A DNA stretch of 64,000 nucleotides, taken from Pithys albifrons albifrons. Taxonomy: Eukaryota; Chordata; Aves; Passeriformes; Thamnophilidae. Location: positions 1,624,849 through 1,688,848 of the forward strand of contig NC_092472.1 in NCBI RefSeq assembly GCF_047495875.1, given 5' to 3'. The position numbers were made by a program, and so were the translations under genes. Below the pieces are notes generated by a model. The model did not search any database and was not told the origin of the DNA. It saw only the letters and a program-made list of their open reading frames with translations. Position 1 is the stretch's first letter. The number at the start of each line of letters is the position of its first letter. Shown piece by piece: positions 47,201 to 58,330 of the stretch.

Positions 47201-50200
47201 AGAAGAGTCAAGTAAGAATAAAACCCACCTCTGTGAAGACTAACTGAAGCCAGGTGAACAGAGAAGCAGGGATTCACTAACATGTAAGGAATATTAATTT
47301 TATACATATGTATGCAGGTATTTCAAGCTCAGCATGCACTGTTTAATACAAGCACAAGTGCCCACTTTCACATACACAAAAAGGGGAGAAATTTCCAGTA
47401 ATGGAGAAGTGGGCTTCAGGCTGGATTCAGAAAAATCCCAGGATGCTCAGGCTGTGTTTTGAGGAACAGTCCCAAATCAAAGTGAGGCAAAAAACCAGGA
47501 GTGTATTACTGAGAGCTACTCATACCTGCACACTATGTGTGCTTTCAGCTCAGTTTGGGGGACAAGAGCCCTTCCAGGATGCACTCCAAGACCAGAGGAA
47601 AAGCCATAAACAGCAAAGTCCAAAAACCTAAACAACTCTAGAACAACAGGAAACAGCAGCTTTTCCTAGCATGTATCTTGGCAGAATCTGAGACCTAAGA
47701 TCCAAATGTGACAGCCCAGACTGATGGAGTGTGGTCCCCTTCTGCTTGTGACTGATCCAGTTAGGATGGAGCTGCTCAAGCACAACCGTTCCAGCCTCGC
47801 TGCAGCTGCTCTGAACCCAACAACAGAGCAGCCTTGCAATGCTGAGGGAGATCAGTCCGGGCAGTGGAAGAGGAGAAGACCTGGAGAAACTGCATTAAAG
47901 ACCTACTGGCACACAAGGAATCCAGACATTACTCTGGGGAAAGCTGATAGTGTAGTCCTGACCACTGAATCAAACCTGAGGAAAAGACAGTGTGATCTCC
48001 AGTGTAGAAATGGTGTTAGACCAGCTTGGGTAAAACAGGTAAAATAGGGCAATACAAAGTGCACTTTCAGACCTGAAGAACAGTCACTCAGCATTAGGAC
48101 CATCTCAGTGCCAGGTTGTGGCAGTGCCTGCCTGACTGACTGACAGGGGACACAGAAGACACCGATGACTCCCAAGGAAATGAAGTGCAGCTCATCCCAT
48201 CTCCAGCCTTTGATGTGACTTCAGTTGTTCTGCTTCCCCAGGGAAGGACTAAAACATCCACTCAACTCCTCCTCAGGAGCCCCTGTAACAGGAGGAGGCA
48301 GATGGACAAAGCAGATGCTCTCCCTGGAAGGTCTGTCCTCCCCACCAAGCCCCTCTGCAAACACAGCCACAAAGCACAGGAGCCCAGAAGGGATTCCAGG
48401 GCAGCACCTGCCAAAGGAACCTCCTTCATCTGTGCAGTGCCATGATCACAGTAACACTGATGGGTCTAGATGGTTTTCTGCTAAAGGGTCCTCATTTCCA
48501 CCAATTTCCATCAACTAGCACACTTGAGATTGAAATGTCAAGCTTTAACATTGGAGGTGCAACAGTGACATGCACTGACTCTGAATGGACTCCTGGTAAC
48601 ACAAAGCGATGGAGGCAGAAGGACTGGTGTAAGTGCCAGATCTGCAGAGGAAATCTTAAAAGTACAAGCCAACAGAAATGAAAAGAGAGAGCAATTCTCT
48701 GAGGCACTTCAGAGACGTGACTGACTATACACAACACCTGACAAAAGTAATGCCACTGAAAAAACACAATTATTGCACCTTTTAGGTTCCATTAGTTCAC
48801 TCGCAACATCATAAAAATACCAAGTTGCTAGAATCATGGAATATCCTGAGTGGGAAGGGAATGACAAGGATCATCAAATCCAATCCTTGGCCCTGCACAG
48901 ACACCCCAACAATCCCACCCTGTTCCTCAGAGCATCATCCAAACACTCCTGGAGCTCTGGCAGCCTTGGGGCTGTGCCCACTGCCCTGGGGAGCCTGGTC
49001 AGTGCCCACCACCCTCTGGGAGAAGGACCTTTTCCTGAGATCCAACCTGACCCTGCCCTGACACAGCTCCAGCCATTCCCTGGGTGCTTTCCCTGGTCAC
49101 ACAGAGCAGAGATTGGAGCTGCCCCCAGGAGGAGCTGCAGACCCTGGTGAGGTCTCACCTCAGTCTCCTCTTCTCCAGCAGAACACACCAAGTGCCCTCA
49201 GCTGCTCCTTGCATGGTCCCTGCAGGCCCTTCCCCATCCTCATGTCCCTCCTTTGGACATTCTCCAACAGCTTCAGATCTTCCTTACACTGTGTCCCCCC
49301 CAAACTGCCCCCCCATTGCAGGTGAGGCTGCCCCAGTGCAGAGCAGAGCAGGACAATCCTCTCCCTCTCCCAGCCATGTTGGGCCTGATGTCCCCAGGGC
49401 AGGGATGTCCCTCCTGGTCCCAGGGCACTGCTGGTTCATATGTGGCCGACTGGCCACTGACCAGCACCCCCAGGTCCTTCCCCTGGAGCTGCTCTCCAGC
49501 CTCTCACATGTGGGACAAAGCAGGTGTGATGTGGGCAAAGTGCCCCAGGAGAGCCAAGCCAGGGACCCACCCCGTGCTGGGGCAGCTGAAAGGGATTTGC
49601 CCTGTTCAGAGGGGGAGCAGAAATCTGTGCCAGGCACCACAAGAACTTTGCCCCTGCTGCTCCAAAGCCTCTCCTTTCCTTGGCCAGCTTCAGTTTTAAG
49701 AAATGCCTTTTGGAAAGTGCCTGTGAAGTAGAGAATTCAAAGTCTGGCTGAAAAAATTTCTAGGCATGTAATGCTGACCAGATTCTCCCCACACATGCAC
49801 ACAAACCTTCTGCAGCCTCATAATTAGAGCAATACTAAACAAACCCACTTCCCTCAGAAATTATACCCTGCAATTTTCATAAACAACCATCTCCTTGTGC
49901 TGGCTGGGACTTAGGGTGGGACCTGATTTCTTTCCCTTTTCAAAGTGTCCCAAGGCTTTAACATTCCAATTCCAGTTCTAAAATCTGAACTTTTTCAGAA
50001 TTCAGAAGAACACATGGTGTTTATCTGATGATCTGGTACCACATTTTCCTGAAGTCTTCAGAAAAATCACATTTGAATTCTTGTCCTGACTAGGTGGACC
50101 TAAGTCTCCATGGAAGCGAGGTGAGGACACTCACCCCGTGCCTAAAGAGAAGGGGAACATTTATGAGATAATTCTTCTCAACTCATCACCAGAAAGATAC

Positions 50201-53200
50201 TTGTGCTAATCCTGAGGGGAAAACAGAATAGTTGGCCAAGCCTCACAAATAATATGGAAAAATTCCAAGGACTTGGGGTTCTGCAATCAGCAGCACTGAA
50301 CTCCCCAGCCTGGCACCACTGGATGGACACAGCCCCGTGGGAACAGGGCACTCTGCACCAACCAGGTGCTCTCCAGAAACAAGGCCTCACAAACCAAGGT
50401 CATCTGCTAGCACAACCCTCAAATCAGGTTTTTCCTTAAAAAAGCTCCTAAAGAACTTTGGCAACTCACCATGTGACTTGGAGATGTTCAGAATGACTGG
50501 GCCACCTCTTGTGAAATGAAACCTAATTGAATATTTGGCCTCACAGTGGAGGTGGAGAGTTACCACCTCTTTCCAAGAATTTGCTTTCAGATCTCTAAAT
50601 GTCTTCTTATTTTTCAATCTGATGCTTTCAGAAGTGACATGATGTTCCTACAATGTTTGGCATTAAATAAACAGATACTGGCACCACTGAATGTTCAGAG
50701 GCAAGGGACTCACTCACTGCCTGTATTACCTTGGAGACAGCACCACTTTGTGGCTCCATGACCTTTTGACCCAAAATGCAAACAGAGCCCAAGGGAAAGA
50801 ACTCCAGTTTGCCATTTCTCATTCCTCACTTTTCCTTCCAACTGTTAATTCAGATTTGAGATTATTTTTCACATTCTGACAGTCAAAGAGCACCTTCTCC
50901 TTTGAGTTTCTCTCTGCCCACACCCTTCCAGCCCCACTGCAGGGAACTCATAGCCCTCACCATCAGAAACAACTCAGCAGAATTTGGTTAATCCTTGTGC
51001 TCCACAGGTAAAACACCAAATTACAAGACTTCCCTGCTACATCAAATATATTTTACTGTATTAAAAAATCAAGTCCTTTGGACACAAGACAAATGTCTTT
51101 TAACAACAAGTATGTAACTCTGTAAATGCCAATACAGCCTTTGGCTCATCACTTGCTCCCCAAACTCCAACCCTTTGACAGAAAAAGGAAGATCTTACTA
51201 AAGGTCCAGGCACATATTTGAAGAAAAAACATTTTGGTATTCAGAGACACATAATTCTTCCCCACAGTTAAGATGAAAGCCTTATTTAAGAGCTTCTGCA
51301 CATGGCTGTGAAATATGAAGGAATGGGAAAAGTATGAAACTTTGGGAGAGCACAGCTTTGGGCTTAAAAACAATGAGAGGAGGAAAAAGTTAAGAACTGC
51401 TCCTAAACTTTAAGCCAAATTTCGTCATTATGGTGCTCACCCTCTACATTTTTAAACAGTGCTAAAAGCTTCTTTTGACAGCCCTTCAGGGAGGCAATTT
51501 GTGAAAAGTACTTTAAAGGGTGATTTATTTGAAAAATTATAATAGACCTTTGGAAGTGGACAAATTATTGGCCCCTCAACTGTTGGCAGAAAAACTCACT
51601 GCAGGTTGGAAACGTGGCAAACAGCAATATTTCAGAGGGCTTGAAGGAAATATGTAAGCAGGGAAAAATCTGCTGTGGCACAATGCCCCTGTCACCTGCC
51701 TCCCCTCCAGCTCTGCCACGCTCAAGATCCAGGAATGGGAATCACATTCCCTGTGGAAATGGAGCTCTGGTGACTCTGGAAGTGGCCACCGGTTTTCAAA
51801 CAGAGACTTCTCCAATCTAGGAGACTGGAGATAAGATAGGGGAGTTCTGAAGCCATTGGAGAATGGCCAAAGGAGGGAAATGAAGATGGGGAAGGGCCTG
51901 GAGGGGCAGCGTGTGAGGACACTGAGGGCACTTGGTGTGTTCAGCTGGAGAAGAGGAGACTGAGGGGAGACCTCACTGCAGGTACAACTCCCTCAGGAGG
52001 GGCAGAGGAGGGGCAGGCACTGAGCTCTGCTCTGTGGGGACCAGGGACAGCACCCAGGGAATGGCTGGAGCTGTGTCAGGGCAGGGACAGCACCCAGGGA
52101 ATGGCTGGAGCTGTGTCAGGGCAGGGTCAGGTTGGATCTCAGGAAAAGGCTCTTCCCCCAGAGGGTGGTGGGCACTGACCAGGCTCCCCAGGGCAGTGGG
52201 CACAGCCCCAAGGCTGCCAGAGCTCCAGGAGTGTTTGGATGATGCTCTGGGGCACAGGGGGTGACTCTTGGGGATGGGCCTGTGCAGGGCCAGGAGTTGG
52301 ACTGGATGTTCCTTGCAGGTCCCTTCCAGCTCAGCATATTCTGGGATTCTGTGATTTATTTCCTGCATTCAGGCAAGGAGAGGCTTCACTTTCTTGTGCT
52401 CAGATGAGTCCAGAGAAGGAGCCCAGAGCTGACAGGGGCCTGCCAATTCCCTTCCCAAGTGTTCCCAGGCCATGGATGGGGTCCAGGTTACTGCCAACAC
52501 CTGAAATTCTACCCCAATTGATCAAGAACCACTAACAACTGAAGTTTTTACACAGGTTTATAGACACAAAGCACAGAACTACAGATTTTCCCTGAGCAGT
52601 CCTGATTCTGCTTCTCTACTCCTGCCTCTCTCCACCTGAGACACACAGGAGTTCTCAGCATGCCCCAGGAACATTTAACATCCCTAAGGATGGCAGCATT
52701 AGACAGAAACTACAGGAACCACATGCAGAAGCAGCTGAATCACCAGGCAGTTTGGCATGGGCAGAATCTATGGCAGCAGTTCCCAGTTCACTCTGCCCTG
52801 CAGAGAACACAACTCTGTCTCTTGACACCTTCAAGAAATCCTCCCATCTCCAACAGTAACAACTCCTATACAAATATTCCACTTGTACAAATGAGTTTCA
52901 GGAGAGTAACATTAAAAGTGTGAGTTACACTAATGCTGAATTCATTCAGTGTTCTGTGCAAAGGTTTTCATGCTGCTTTTTGGCCATTTTCTTTACAGAA
53001 CCAGGCCAGAACCAGTGCAGAAAGTGAGAACACATCACAGAAAGAGTTCTTAACCCCAAGGGGTTCTTATGGTTGCAGTATCTCTCATTCCTTACAGGGA
53101 GAAGATATCAAATAATAAAGTGTATATCATTCAGCTCATAGGTAAATAATCAAGTTTGGCCATAACTTGTCTCAGCTGCATTTCATGTTTAGCTCTTTAT

Positions 53201-55722
53201 CTTTAAATGTTAATAAATTATGTAGCAAAGTTTATAAAAAGATATTTGAGAAGCACATTTGCCTTCCAGCAGATCCATTTTGCAGCCAGGTTAAGAGTTC
53301 TGAATAATTTTGTTTCCTGAGTGCCAAGCAACACAAACTGACATTTGCCATTGCAGAGTGATTCCATGAGTTCACATCTGTCTTCAACACCAAAACACGT
53401 GTTCCCCCACTAATGAATTTCAGCCCAATAATTTCACATCCTGAAATAAATCCCTGGCAGTCTGTGGAGTAACTCCAGAGTTACAGAGCAAGACACATTT
53501 GCTGCCTGCTGGCAGAACACTGGGATGATCCTGATTTATCAGAAATCCTTTAAAAAGACCAAGCAAGTCCAACTCTGTAAATCCTGAAACAAGATAAGCA
53601 GAATTTTCTACCTGAAGTTTCTTTACCATTGATGCACCTGTGGGTTTATCATCACAGGACTGTTTATTGTTCCCATTAAACCACGGGAGAGAGGAAGAAT
53701 CCCATATGGTGCCCAAAGCTGGATTTGCAAAATCAGTCACTGCTTTACATGTATTAAGTTATATTTCCAATGACTGGTGTTTAAGGCATTAACCCTCAGA
53801 TCACTTTCTGGGACAGTGTGACCAATATACTGAACACTCAGCAAACATGGAACTGTCTTGCAATAGCATGTCCAAACCCACCTGTTTTAATAAAATCCAT
53901 AGTTGCAAAAGAGTTCCAAAAGTCTTTAAAAGCAAAAAGGCTGGTGCTAACACTTACAGCCAATGCACATGCTCTGGCAGGAGCTGCTGAGGGCAGTGGT
54001 GACACAGACCCACTGCTCCAACGTGCAGGCCCTGTGAGACCCCAGCACAGGCACCACTATTCCTCCTGCAGACACGATCCATGAACACCTACCTCTATAT
54101 CCTGGATTATCTTTGGGTATAAGGACCTGTAAAACGAATTGGGGGGCCCATCTGTTGGTCTGTTTTTAAACAGGTACTGATCCCTAGAAAGAAACACAAA
54201 CACAGTTTCAATGTTCCACCAAGGATCCAAAATTTAAAGGAATGCAAAGCCTGCCCAGAACAAACCCTCAGGACATATTCTCACAGGATACCTGGAAGAA
54301 TTTTTAGTACTGCTGTTACAACTCTTGTGACTTTGCAATTTGACAAGTATTTAAAATGTACAAGACTGAAAAGATAGCAGGTATTTTCCCTGTGGTTTTC
54401 CACTCAAGATTCACTGCTCCAAAGGGTTTCCAGGCAGCAGGGTGTCATCCCCCTGCCGTGTACAACACGCCTTGCTTTGCTCAGGCACACCACTAGAGAG
54501 CACAGGCAAACAGGTTTCTGAAGCAGAACATCTCCAGCTACTTGGAAAGCACAGAAAAACTCCACTGCCACAAACAGAAAAGGTTTCTCTTTGAGAGGAT
54601 TCTGCAGCCCAAGCTCCTGTTTTACACAGCAGGCAAAAAAGTTGAACTGGAAATACTTCATCCTGTATCCAAACTAGCGTGGCCAGCAGGCCCAGGGCAG
54701 TGACCCTTCCCCTGGACTCTGCCTTGGGGAGGCCACACCTTGAGTGTTGTGTTCAGTTCTGGGCCCCTCAGTTGAGGAAAGAGATTGAGGGGCTGGAGCG
54801 GGGCCAGAGAAGAGCAACGAGGCTGGAGAAGGGACTGGAGCACAAGTGCTGTGGGGAAAGGCTGAGGGAGCTGGGGGTGTTCAGCCTGGAGAAGAGGAGG
54901 CTCAGAGGTGACCTCAGCACTGTCTGGAACTGCCTGAAGGGAAGTTCTGGCCAGGTGGGGGTTGGTCTCTTCTCCCAGGCACTCAGCAATAGGACAAGGG
55001 GGCATGATGGGCTCAAGCTCTGCCAGGGGAAATTGAAGATCAGGAAAAAATTCTTTGCAGAGAGAGTGCTCAGGGATTGGAATGGGCTGCACACAGAGGG
55101 GGTGGATTCCCCATCCCTGGAGGTTTTTAAACTGAGCTTGGCCGTGGCACTGAGTGCCATGATCTGGTAAAGGGACTGGAGTTGGACCAAGGGTTGGACT
55201 TGATGATCTCGGATGTCTTTTCCAACACAATCCATTCTATGATTTGAGAAAACTCCCTGCAAATGTGCTGTCACCAGTTGTTGGGAGCTGATGGAATTTT
55301 TAGTTCTCCCTGCAAAACAGCCATTCCAAATCTGCAGAAAGACTGAAGCAAGTGGTGACAGACACAGGAGCACAAAAGGACAAAGCAGAGCAGAAAGGGG
55401 AGCTTGGCCACAGCCACCCCCAGTCCCCAACAGAGATCAGGAGCTCAGCAATACCCACCCACCACAGAGCTCCTTTTTGGCAGAGCTCATTATGAGGGAA
55501 TTTGGGAGGGTGAATGTAGCTGTGAAGGTACTTACCAACCCCTCCTCTCTGAGAGCCCCTTCCACAGCGGGTCTGTGCGTACCATCCTCTCAATGAGCTT
55601 CTTCCACAGCATCCCCTCGGAGATGACCCTCTGCCACTCCTTGCACACCAGCTCTGCTGCACAGAGAGATCTGGCATCCAGGTAGGAGAGGATGTTCTCT
55701 GCTATGTGATCTAGGCCTTGCT
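35075..55722 (-). CDS. FBXW11: FBXW11 (beta-TrCP2), 5'-partial coding region, nine exons
   Basis: FBXW11 is the substrate-recognition subunit of the SCF (SKP1-CUL1-F-box) ubiquitin ligase. By family knowledge it binds doubly phosphorylated DSGxxS degrons (beta-catenin, IkB and others) in cytosol and nucleus. Nine exons join in frame on the minus strand: 55722-55536, 54183-54093, 42920-42783, 41847-41729, 40662-40413, 38998-38880, 37945-37835, 36931-36853, 35236-35075 (stop TAA 35077-35075). They total 1256 nt, or 417 residues. Every intron is GT-AG and phases match. The first visible exon carries the F-box ([18 protein letters not shown]); the rest builds seven WD40 blades and ends in [30 protein letters not shown] and NVPPSAQNE are FBXW11-type rather than BTRC-type. 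Human FBXW11 is about 530-540 residues, so 110-125 N-terminal residues lie upstream of the window. No frameshift or internal stop is seen; the gene looks intact. Confidence 0.97.
35536..35813. repeat. 68-bp minisatellite, 4.1 copies, in FBXW11 intron
   Basis: The landmark gccctgcc/gcccggcc recurs at 35536, 35604, 35672, 35740 and 35808, exactly 68 bp apart, with almost no divergence. It lies 300 bp upstream of the last coding exon. Each unit has the plus-strand word cttcttctcttgcag, which looks like a splice acceptor but is antisense to the gene. Confidence 0.97.
36853..36931 (-). CDS. FBXW11: FBXW11 exon, WD40 blade 6-7 connector
   Basis: The acceptor TCCTTTTAG precedes 36931; the donor GTACGT starts at 36852. 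It reads (G)[38 protein letters not shown] is diagnostic of FBXW11 against BTRC ([12 protein letters not shown]). This short 79-nt exon precedes the terminal coding exon. Confidence 0.97.
37835..37945 (-). CDS. FBXW11: FBXW11 exon, WD40 blade 6
   Basis: The acceptor TTCTCTGCAG precedes 37945; the donor GTATGT starts at 37834. It reads (R)[36 protein letters not shown] plus a split Gly completed by the next exon. GC3 falls back to 20 of 36. Confidence 0.97.
38880..38998 (-). CDS. FBXW11: FBXW11 exon, WD40 blade 5
   Basis: The acceptor TGTTCCCCAG precedes 38998; the donor GTGGGT starts at 38879. It reads [39 protein letters not shown] plus a split Arg. WSTST is FBXW11-type (BTRC WNTST). The Arg of HKRG and the Ser of GSSDN are pocket positions in the family. 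All 39 complete codons end in G or C. Confidence 0.97.
39710..40078 (+). mobile_element. CR1 LINE 3' fragment in FBXW11 intron
   Basis: It has the same subfamily body as 1676 and 11690 but without the 40-bp duplication, ending 'cttccagctcagcatactgt', gtgattctgtga. It lies 334 bp from the 40413 exon border. Confidence 0.92.
40413..40662 (-). CDS. FBXW11: FBXW11 exon, WD40 blades 3-4
   Basis: The acceptor CTTGACAG precedes 40662; the donor GTGAGC starts at 40412. It is the largest coding exon (250 nt): [83 protein letters not shown]. It contains the degron-contacting Lys of TCSKDR and the Gly of SASGDR. GC3 is 81 of 83. MASPTD has Pro where, as I recall, human FBXW11 has Ala and BTRC has Pro. 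Confidence 0.97.
40778..40909. repeat. 22-bp GC-rich minisatellite, 6 copies, in FBXW11 intron
   Basis: Unit cgggcaaggcggggacgcgg plus gc; starts at 40778, 40800, 40822, 40844, 40866, 40888. The second-type variants (agacgggt, agatgggt) alternate with acgcgggc. It sits 115 bp upstream of the GC3-saturated exon 40662-40413 and is CpG-rich. Confidence 0.97.
41729..41847 (-). CDS. FBXW11: FBXW11 exon, WD40 blade 2
   Basis: The acceptor TTTTCAACAG precedes 41847; the donor GTGAGT starts at 41728. It reads [40 protein letters not shown]. The Ser residues of HTGS and GSSDS are degron-contact positions in the family. Codon use is strikingly AT-ending: 9 of 39 codons end in G/C, against 81 of 83 in the next exon. 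Confidence 0.97.
42090..42510 (+). mobile_element. CR1 LINE 3' fragment between two FBXW11 exons
   Basis: Open CR1 ORF2 tail ([40 protein letters not shown]) to the stop at 42427, then the 3' end 'ggaggtcttttccaacccaa' and tgattctatgattctatg. It lies between exons 41847 and 42783 in a 935-bp intron and takes up nearly half of it. Confidence 0.94.
42783..42920 (-). CDS. FBXW11: FBXW11 exon, start of WD40 propeller
   Basis: The acceptor CCCTGCCCAG precedes 42920; the donor GTCAGC starts at 42782. It reads [40 protein letters not shown] and RDNSIK, the first WD blade. By homology to the beta-TrCP1/beta-catenin structure, the Tyr of VYCLQY and the Arg of SGLRDN line the phosphodegron pocket. The first 23 codons all end in G or C, while the 3' end of the exon is mixed (38 of 46 overall). 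Confidence 0.97.
42921..46469. other. 3' portion of FBXW11 11.2-kb intron, unique sequence
   Basis: No CR1, tandem array or alternative exon is recognised. The intron continues to 54092 with five CR1 pieces. Confidence 0.5.
46470..46680 (+). mobile_element. CR1 LINE 3' fragment (single-copy form of the 51-bp unit)
   Basis: 'ggatcaggttggacttcagg', gggaggtggtggagtctcc, 'gacaaggtgggcattgggca', cagggtggactccatggg, ending ccttttccaaacttaattc. It belongs to the same subfamily as the copy at 27125. Confidence 0.88.
46762..47025 (-). mobile_element. CR1 LINE 3' fragment, inverted relative to 46470 copy
   Basis: Plus text 'attaaggttggaaaagccct', gtggctctgaaatccctccaggggtggg-type sequence and 'gtgcaacatgaggctgtttc', ctcttctcccaagc in reverse. 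Its 3' end faces that of the 46470 element across about 80 bp. Confidence 0.9.
47026..48827. other. FBXW11 intron, nothing recognised
   Basis: Unique intronic sequence with no repeat family or alternative exon recognised. Confidence 0.5.
48828..49515 (-). mobile_element. CR1 LINE fragment reaching into ORF2-end region
   Basis: Reversed CR1: 3' end 'atcatggaatatcctgagtg' at 48834, then gcacagacaccccaac and body to 49515. Its far part matches the ORF2-end portion of the copy at 17800 (gaccagcacccccaggtc versus its reverse). It shares the acaccccaacaatccc variant with the copy at 63768. Confidence 0.92.
49516..51829. other. FBXW11 intron, nothing recognised
   Basis: Unique intronic sequence; no exon or repeat family is seen. 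Confidence 0.5.
51830..52360 (+). mobile_element. CR1 LINE 3' fragment with 40-bp internal duplication
   Basis: It starts in sequence like 18120-18240 ('ggagaatggccaaaggaggg'), then carries the 40-bp tandem duplication (gggacag landmarks at 52044 and 52084) also found at 11690, and ends 'agctcagcatattctgggat', tctgtgatt. Confidence 0.93.
52361..54092. other. FBXW11 intron next to linker exon, nothing recognised
   Basis: AT-rich unique sequence between the CR1 and the 54093-54183 exon. No alternative exon is supported. Confidence 0.5.
54093..54183 (-). CDS. FBXW11: FBXW11 exon, F-box to WD40 linker
   Basis: The acceptor TTTCTAG precedes 54183; the donor GTAGG starts at 54092. The exon completes Trp and reads [20 protein letters not shown] followed by [10 protein letters not shown]. 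This is the helical linker holding the F-box and propeller rigidly apart. The two-residue-shorter RPTDGPPNS form is FBXW11-like (BTRC has an extra Ala-Pro-type stretch). GC3 is 16 of 30 codons. It is followed by the longest visible intron, 11.2 kb. Confidence 0.97.
54712..55244 (+). mobile_element. CR1 LINE 3' fragment in the F-box/linker intron
   Basis: Open ORF2 tail ([40 protein letters not shown]) to the stop at 55168; 3' end 'ggatgtcttttccaacacaa', tccattctatgattt. It occupies about 40% of the 1352-bp intron between 54183 and 55536. It has a 6-bp in-frame deletion (aagatcagg) relative to the 42090 copy. Confidence 0.94.
55536..55722 (-). CDS. FBXW11: FBXW11 exon encoding the F-box
   Basis: The acceptor TTCCTTTGCAG precedes 55722 and the donor GTAAG starts at 55535. 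The exon begins with two bases of a Glu codon and reads [20 protein letters not shown], then [20 protein letters not shown] and [20 protein letters not shown], ending in the split Trp of RRGW. This is the SKP1-binding F-box; its usual Leu-Pro start belongs to the missing upstream exon. [12 protein letters not shown] and [10 protein letters not shown] match FBXW11, where BTRC has AKSL, WYRVTSDG and TDSLWRGLAE. An in-frame ATG upstream (55759) is intronic and is not a start. Confidence 0.97.
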
Positions 55723-56617
55723 CTGCAAAGGAATGGAGGCATCCACTCAGGCACTGCACAGAGAACAGTTCAGCAAGCTTTGCAAACCTCCTGAGAAATC
55801 CAGTGTCACAACGCCTGATCTCCAGACACAGTTCTCCACTGAGCCTTTTAGGGGCTTTTCAGGGGCTTCAACCCCTGTCATTAAATGAATCACCTGACTG
55901 CATCTCATTTTATGAGGTTTTACTGCGTTTTTTGGTGTTTTATTTCTTGGTCCTCTTCGTCATGGGTTACAGTCATTAGGCAGTTGTGGAGAGAAGAGAA
56001 GAGCGGAAGAAGAAGGGAAAAGGGACAACTATGTTTACATTAACAACATTTAAACTTCTTGCACAAGAATACTCAAGTTTCAGGACGGACCATATTCAGA
56101 GCTACTTTTTCACACAGTTACACACCATGTTAAAACCTATACACAGCATGCAAACTATGTAACATCACACAGCTATAGCTCATTATCAAGTAATACATAT
56201 TTCCTAAAAATTGCTAGATCTAAACAGTCTTAATGCAACTTATTTTAACTTTATAAAAGAGCTCTTTTGATGTTACTCCGTGGAGTTTCTGCAGTTTCTT
56301 TTCTTGTTTCTGCACCAGCTCAAGGTCTCTGGACAAATTCCATCCTTATTTAGCAGCACCTGCAAACTTGCCTTTGGTTTGCCAGCCTGAAAATGTTTGA
56401 ATCCTAACAAAGCAGAGCTCTGAGGCACTGCAGGGACATGGGAATGACACTGTCACATGTGCCAGCACCAGTGACAAATGCAAGCACACACCACAGTATC
56501 TCCAGTTCCACACCTTCCCTGCCCCGCTCTGCCTGTTGGACTGTCCCTTTGGCCCGGAGGGAGGATGAGCACAAGGCATCCCAAGGGCAGCAGGGCCAGT
56601 GAGGGGACTCTGACCCT
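55723..56617 (-). other. FBXW11: FBXW11 intron upstream of F-box exon
   Basis: AT-rich sequence directly upstream of the F-box exon acceptor. I found no exon for the preceding conserved segment (the dimerisation region ending ...ALP). The whole interval 55723-64000 reads as one intron, continuing beyond the window. Confidence 0.6.
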
Positions 56618-57155
56618 CCACTCTGCTGTCCTGAGACCCCACCTGCAGTGCTGTGCACAGCCCTGGCATCCCCAGCAAAAGCAGGACATGGAACTGGTGG
56701 AGCAAGTCCAGAGGAGGCCATGAGGCTGCTGAGGTGACTGGAGCAGCTCCCCTCTGGAGACAGGCTGGGAGAGCTGGGGCTGCCCAGCCTGGAGAGGAGC
56801 AGGGGCTGTGGAGACCCCAGAGCCCCTTCCAGTGTCTGAAGGGGCCTTCAAGGAAGTTGGAGAGGGACTCTGCACCAGGAACTGTAGAAGGACAAGGGGG
56901 AATGGGTTCACACTGGAACAGAATAGGTTTAGATTGGGTATCAGAAGAAGGAATTCCTCCCTGTGAGGGTGGGCAGGCCCTGGCACAGGTTGAGCAGAGA
57001 AGCTGTGGCTGCCCCATCCCTGGAAGTGTCCAAGGCCAGGCTGGACAGGGCTTGGAGCAACCTGGGCTGGTGGGAGGTGTCCCTGCCCATGGCAGAGGGT
57101 GGAATGAGATGAGCTTTAAGGTCCCTTCCAACCCAAACCATTCTATGTGGTTCTG
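56618..57155 (+). mobile_element. CR1 LINE 3' fragment
   Basis: The first 226 bp are almost identical to 8868-9093; the rest is a more diverged CR1 3' end ('gaggtgtccctgcccatggc', ggtcccttccaacccaaacc, attctatgtggttctgtg). Confidence 0.93.
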
Positions 57156-58224
57156 TGAACCCAAAATTCAGTGGCTGCAAGCAGCTGAGAGCATTTTGCT
57201 ACCTCTGGACACAGAATCCTGGACCTTTTGAGCACACAATCCAAAAAGATGGTCATCTCCAAGCACACACCTGACTAAGCAGTTGCAGTAAAACATTAAA
57301 CTCGTAATTCTTTTGCCATTCCCTCACATGTAACAACAGGTAATTCAGCTTGGCATGACACAGGACTGCACAGGAACAAATACAGACAGAGCAGTGAAAG
57401 TGACTTTCTTGCAGAGACTTTCTTGCACCAAACACAGGGGCATCTTTTCTATTTAAGGCCTTTCCAGAATCTGCTGGTGCCAAATGCACTCCTGAATTTT
57501 CCTCAGGACTCAGCTGGCAGAGCATGTGCCAGAGACACCGTGCCCTGCAGCCCAGTGTGGGGAGGGGAACCAGTGAGTGCTCTGCTCTGACACCCAAGGC
57601 ACTTATCCCAGTTCAGGGATCCCTGTCCCTAGATCCACACTTAGTGAAATTATTCCTGAATTACTCACACCAGAAAGTGGGGGGGTTGAGGCTTCTCCTC
57701 AGTGAGAGATAAAAACAATCACCAGCAGCAACTTTTAACAACTTCAAGATGAGCAACTCAGACTGAACATTCCACTGAGGATTTATTTGGGAGCCAATGG
57801 ATGCAACTGGTTCTAGCATGAGAACCAGCTAAGAACCCTCAGGATCAAGCAGGAGTAGAGCAACTCTCAAACCATGAAGGGCAACGGTTCAGCTTCAGCA
57901 TCCTAAATTCTAGCCCAAAATAAACAGTTTAGCCTCCCACTGATTTTCCAGTGTATGTTAAGCAGCCACATGAACGGATATTACCTTGGCATCTTTTCTG
58001 CAGCTGCTGCTCTCCCACCCTCAGGGCACAGAGCTGTGAGTTTGGGCACTGCTGATCAGGGAGCTCAGCAGGGAACCCTGAGAGAACTCCCAGGTAAAGA
58101 CCTGACGCCAAGGAAGAGCCTTTGGACAGCACTCAGCCCAGGAAGATCCACCTGGGAACTCCAACACTGTCATTTCACCAGCAGCATCAGGGTGGGGGTC
58201 ACCAACCAGCAGCTACCACAGACC
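57156..58224. other. FBXW11 intron, nothing recognised
   Basis: Unique intronic sequence. Confidence 0.5.
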
Positions 58225-58330
58225 CCCAGAATGGTTTGGGCTGGAAGGGACCTCAAAGCCCATCCCATTCCAGCCCCTGCCACGGGCAGGGACACCTCCC
58301 ACCAGCCCAGGCTGCTCCAAGCCCACTCTC
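58225..58330 (-). mobile_element. CR1 LINE 3' end, short
   Basis: Plus text 'cccagaatggtttgggctgg', aagggacctcaaagcccatcc, caccagcccaggctgctcc is the reversed last 100 bp of CR1. Confidence 0.88.

Noticed and set aside
55532..55759. ATG at 55759 as a short FBXW11 start (MQCLSG...)
   Set aside because: The bases above 55722 are intron with a clear TTTGCAG acceptor; the conserved protein continues upstream with different residues.
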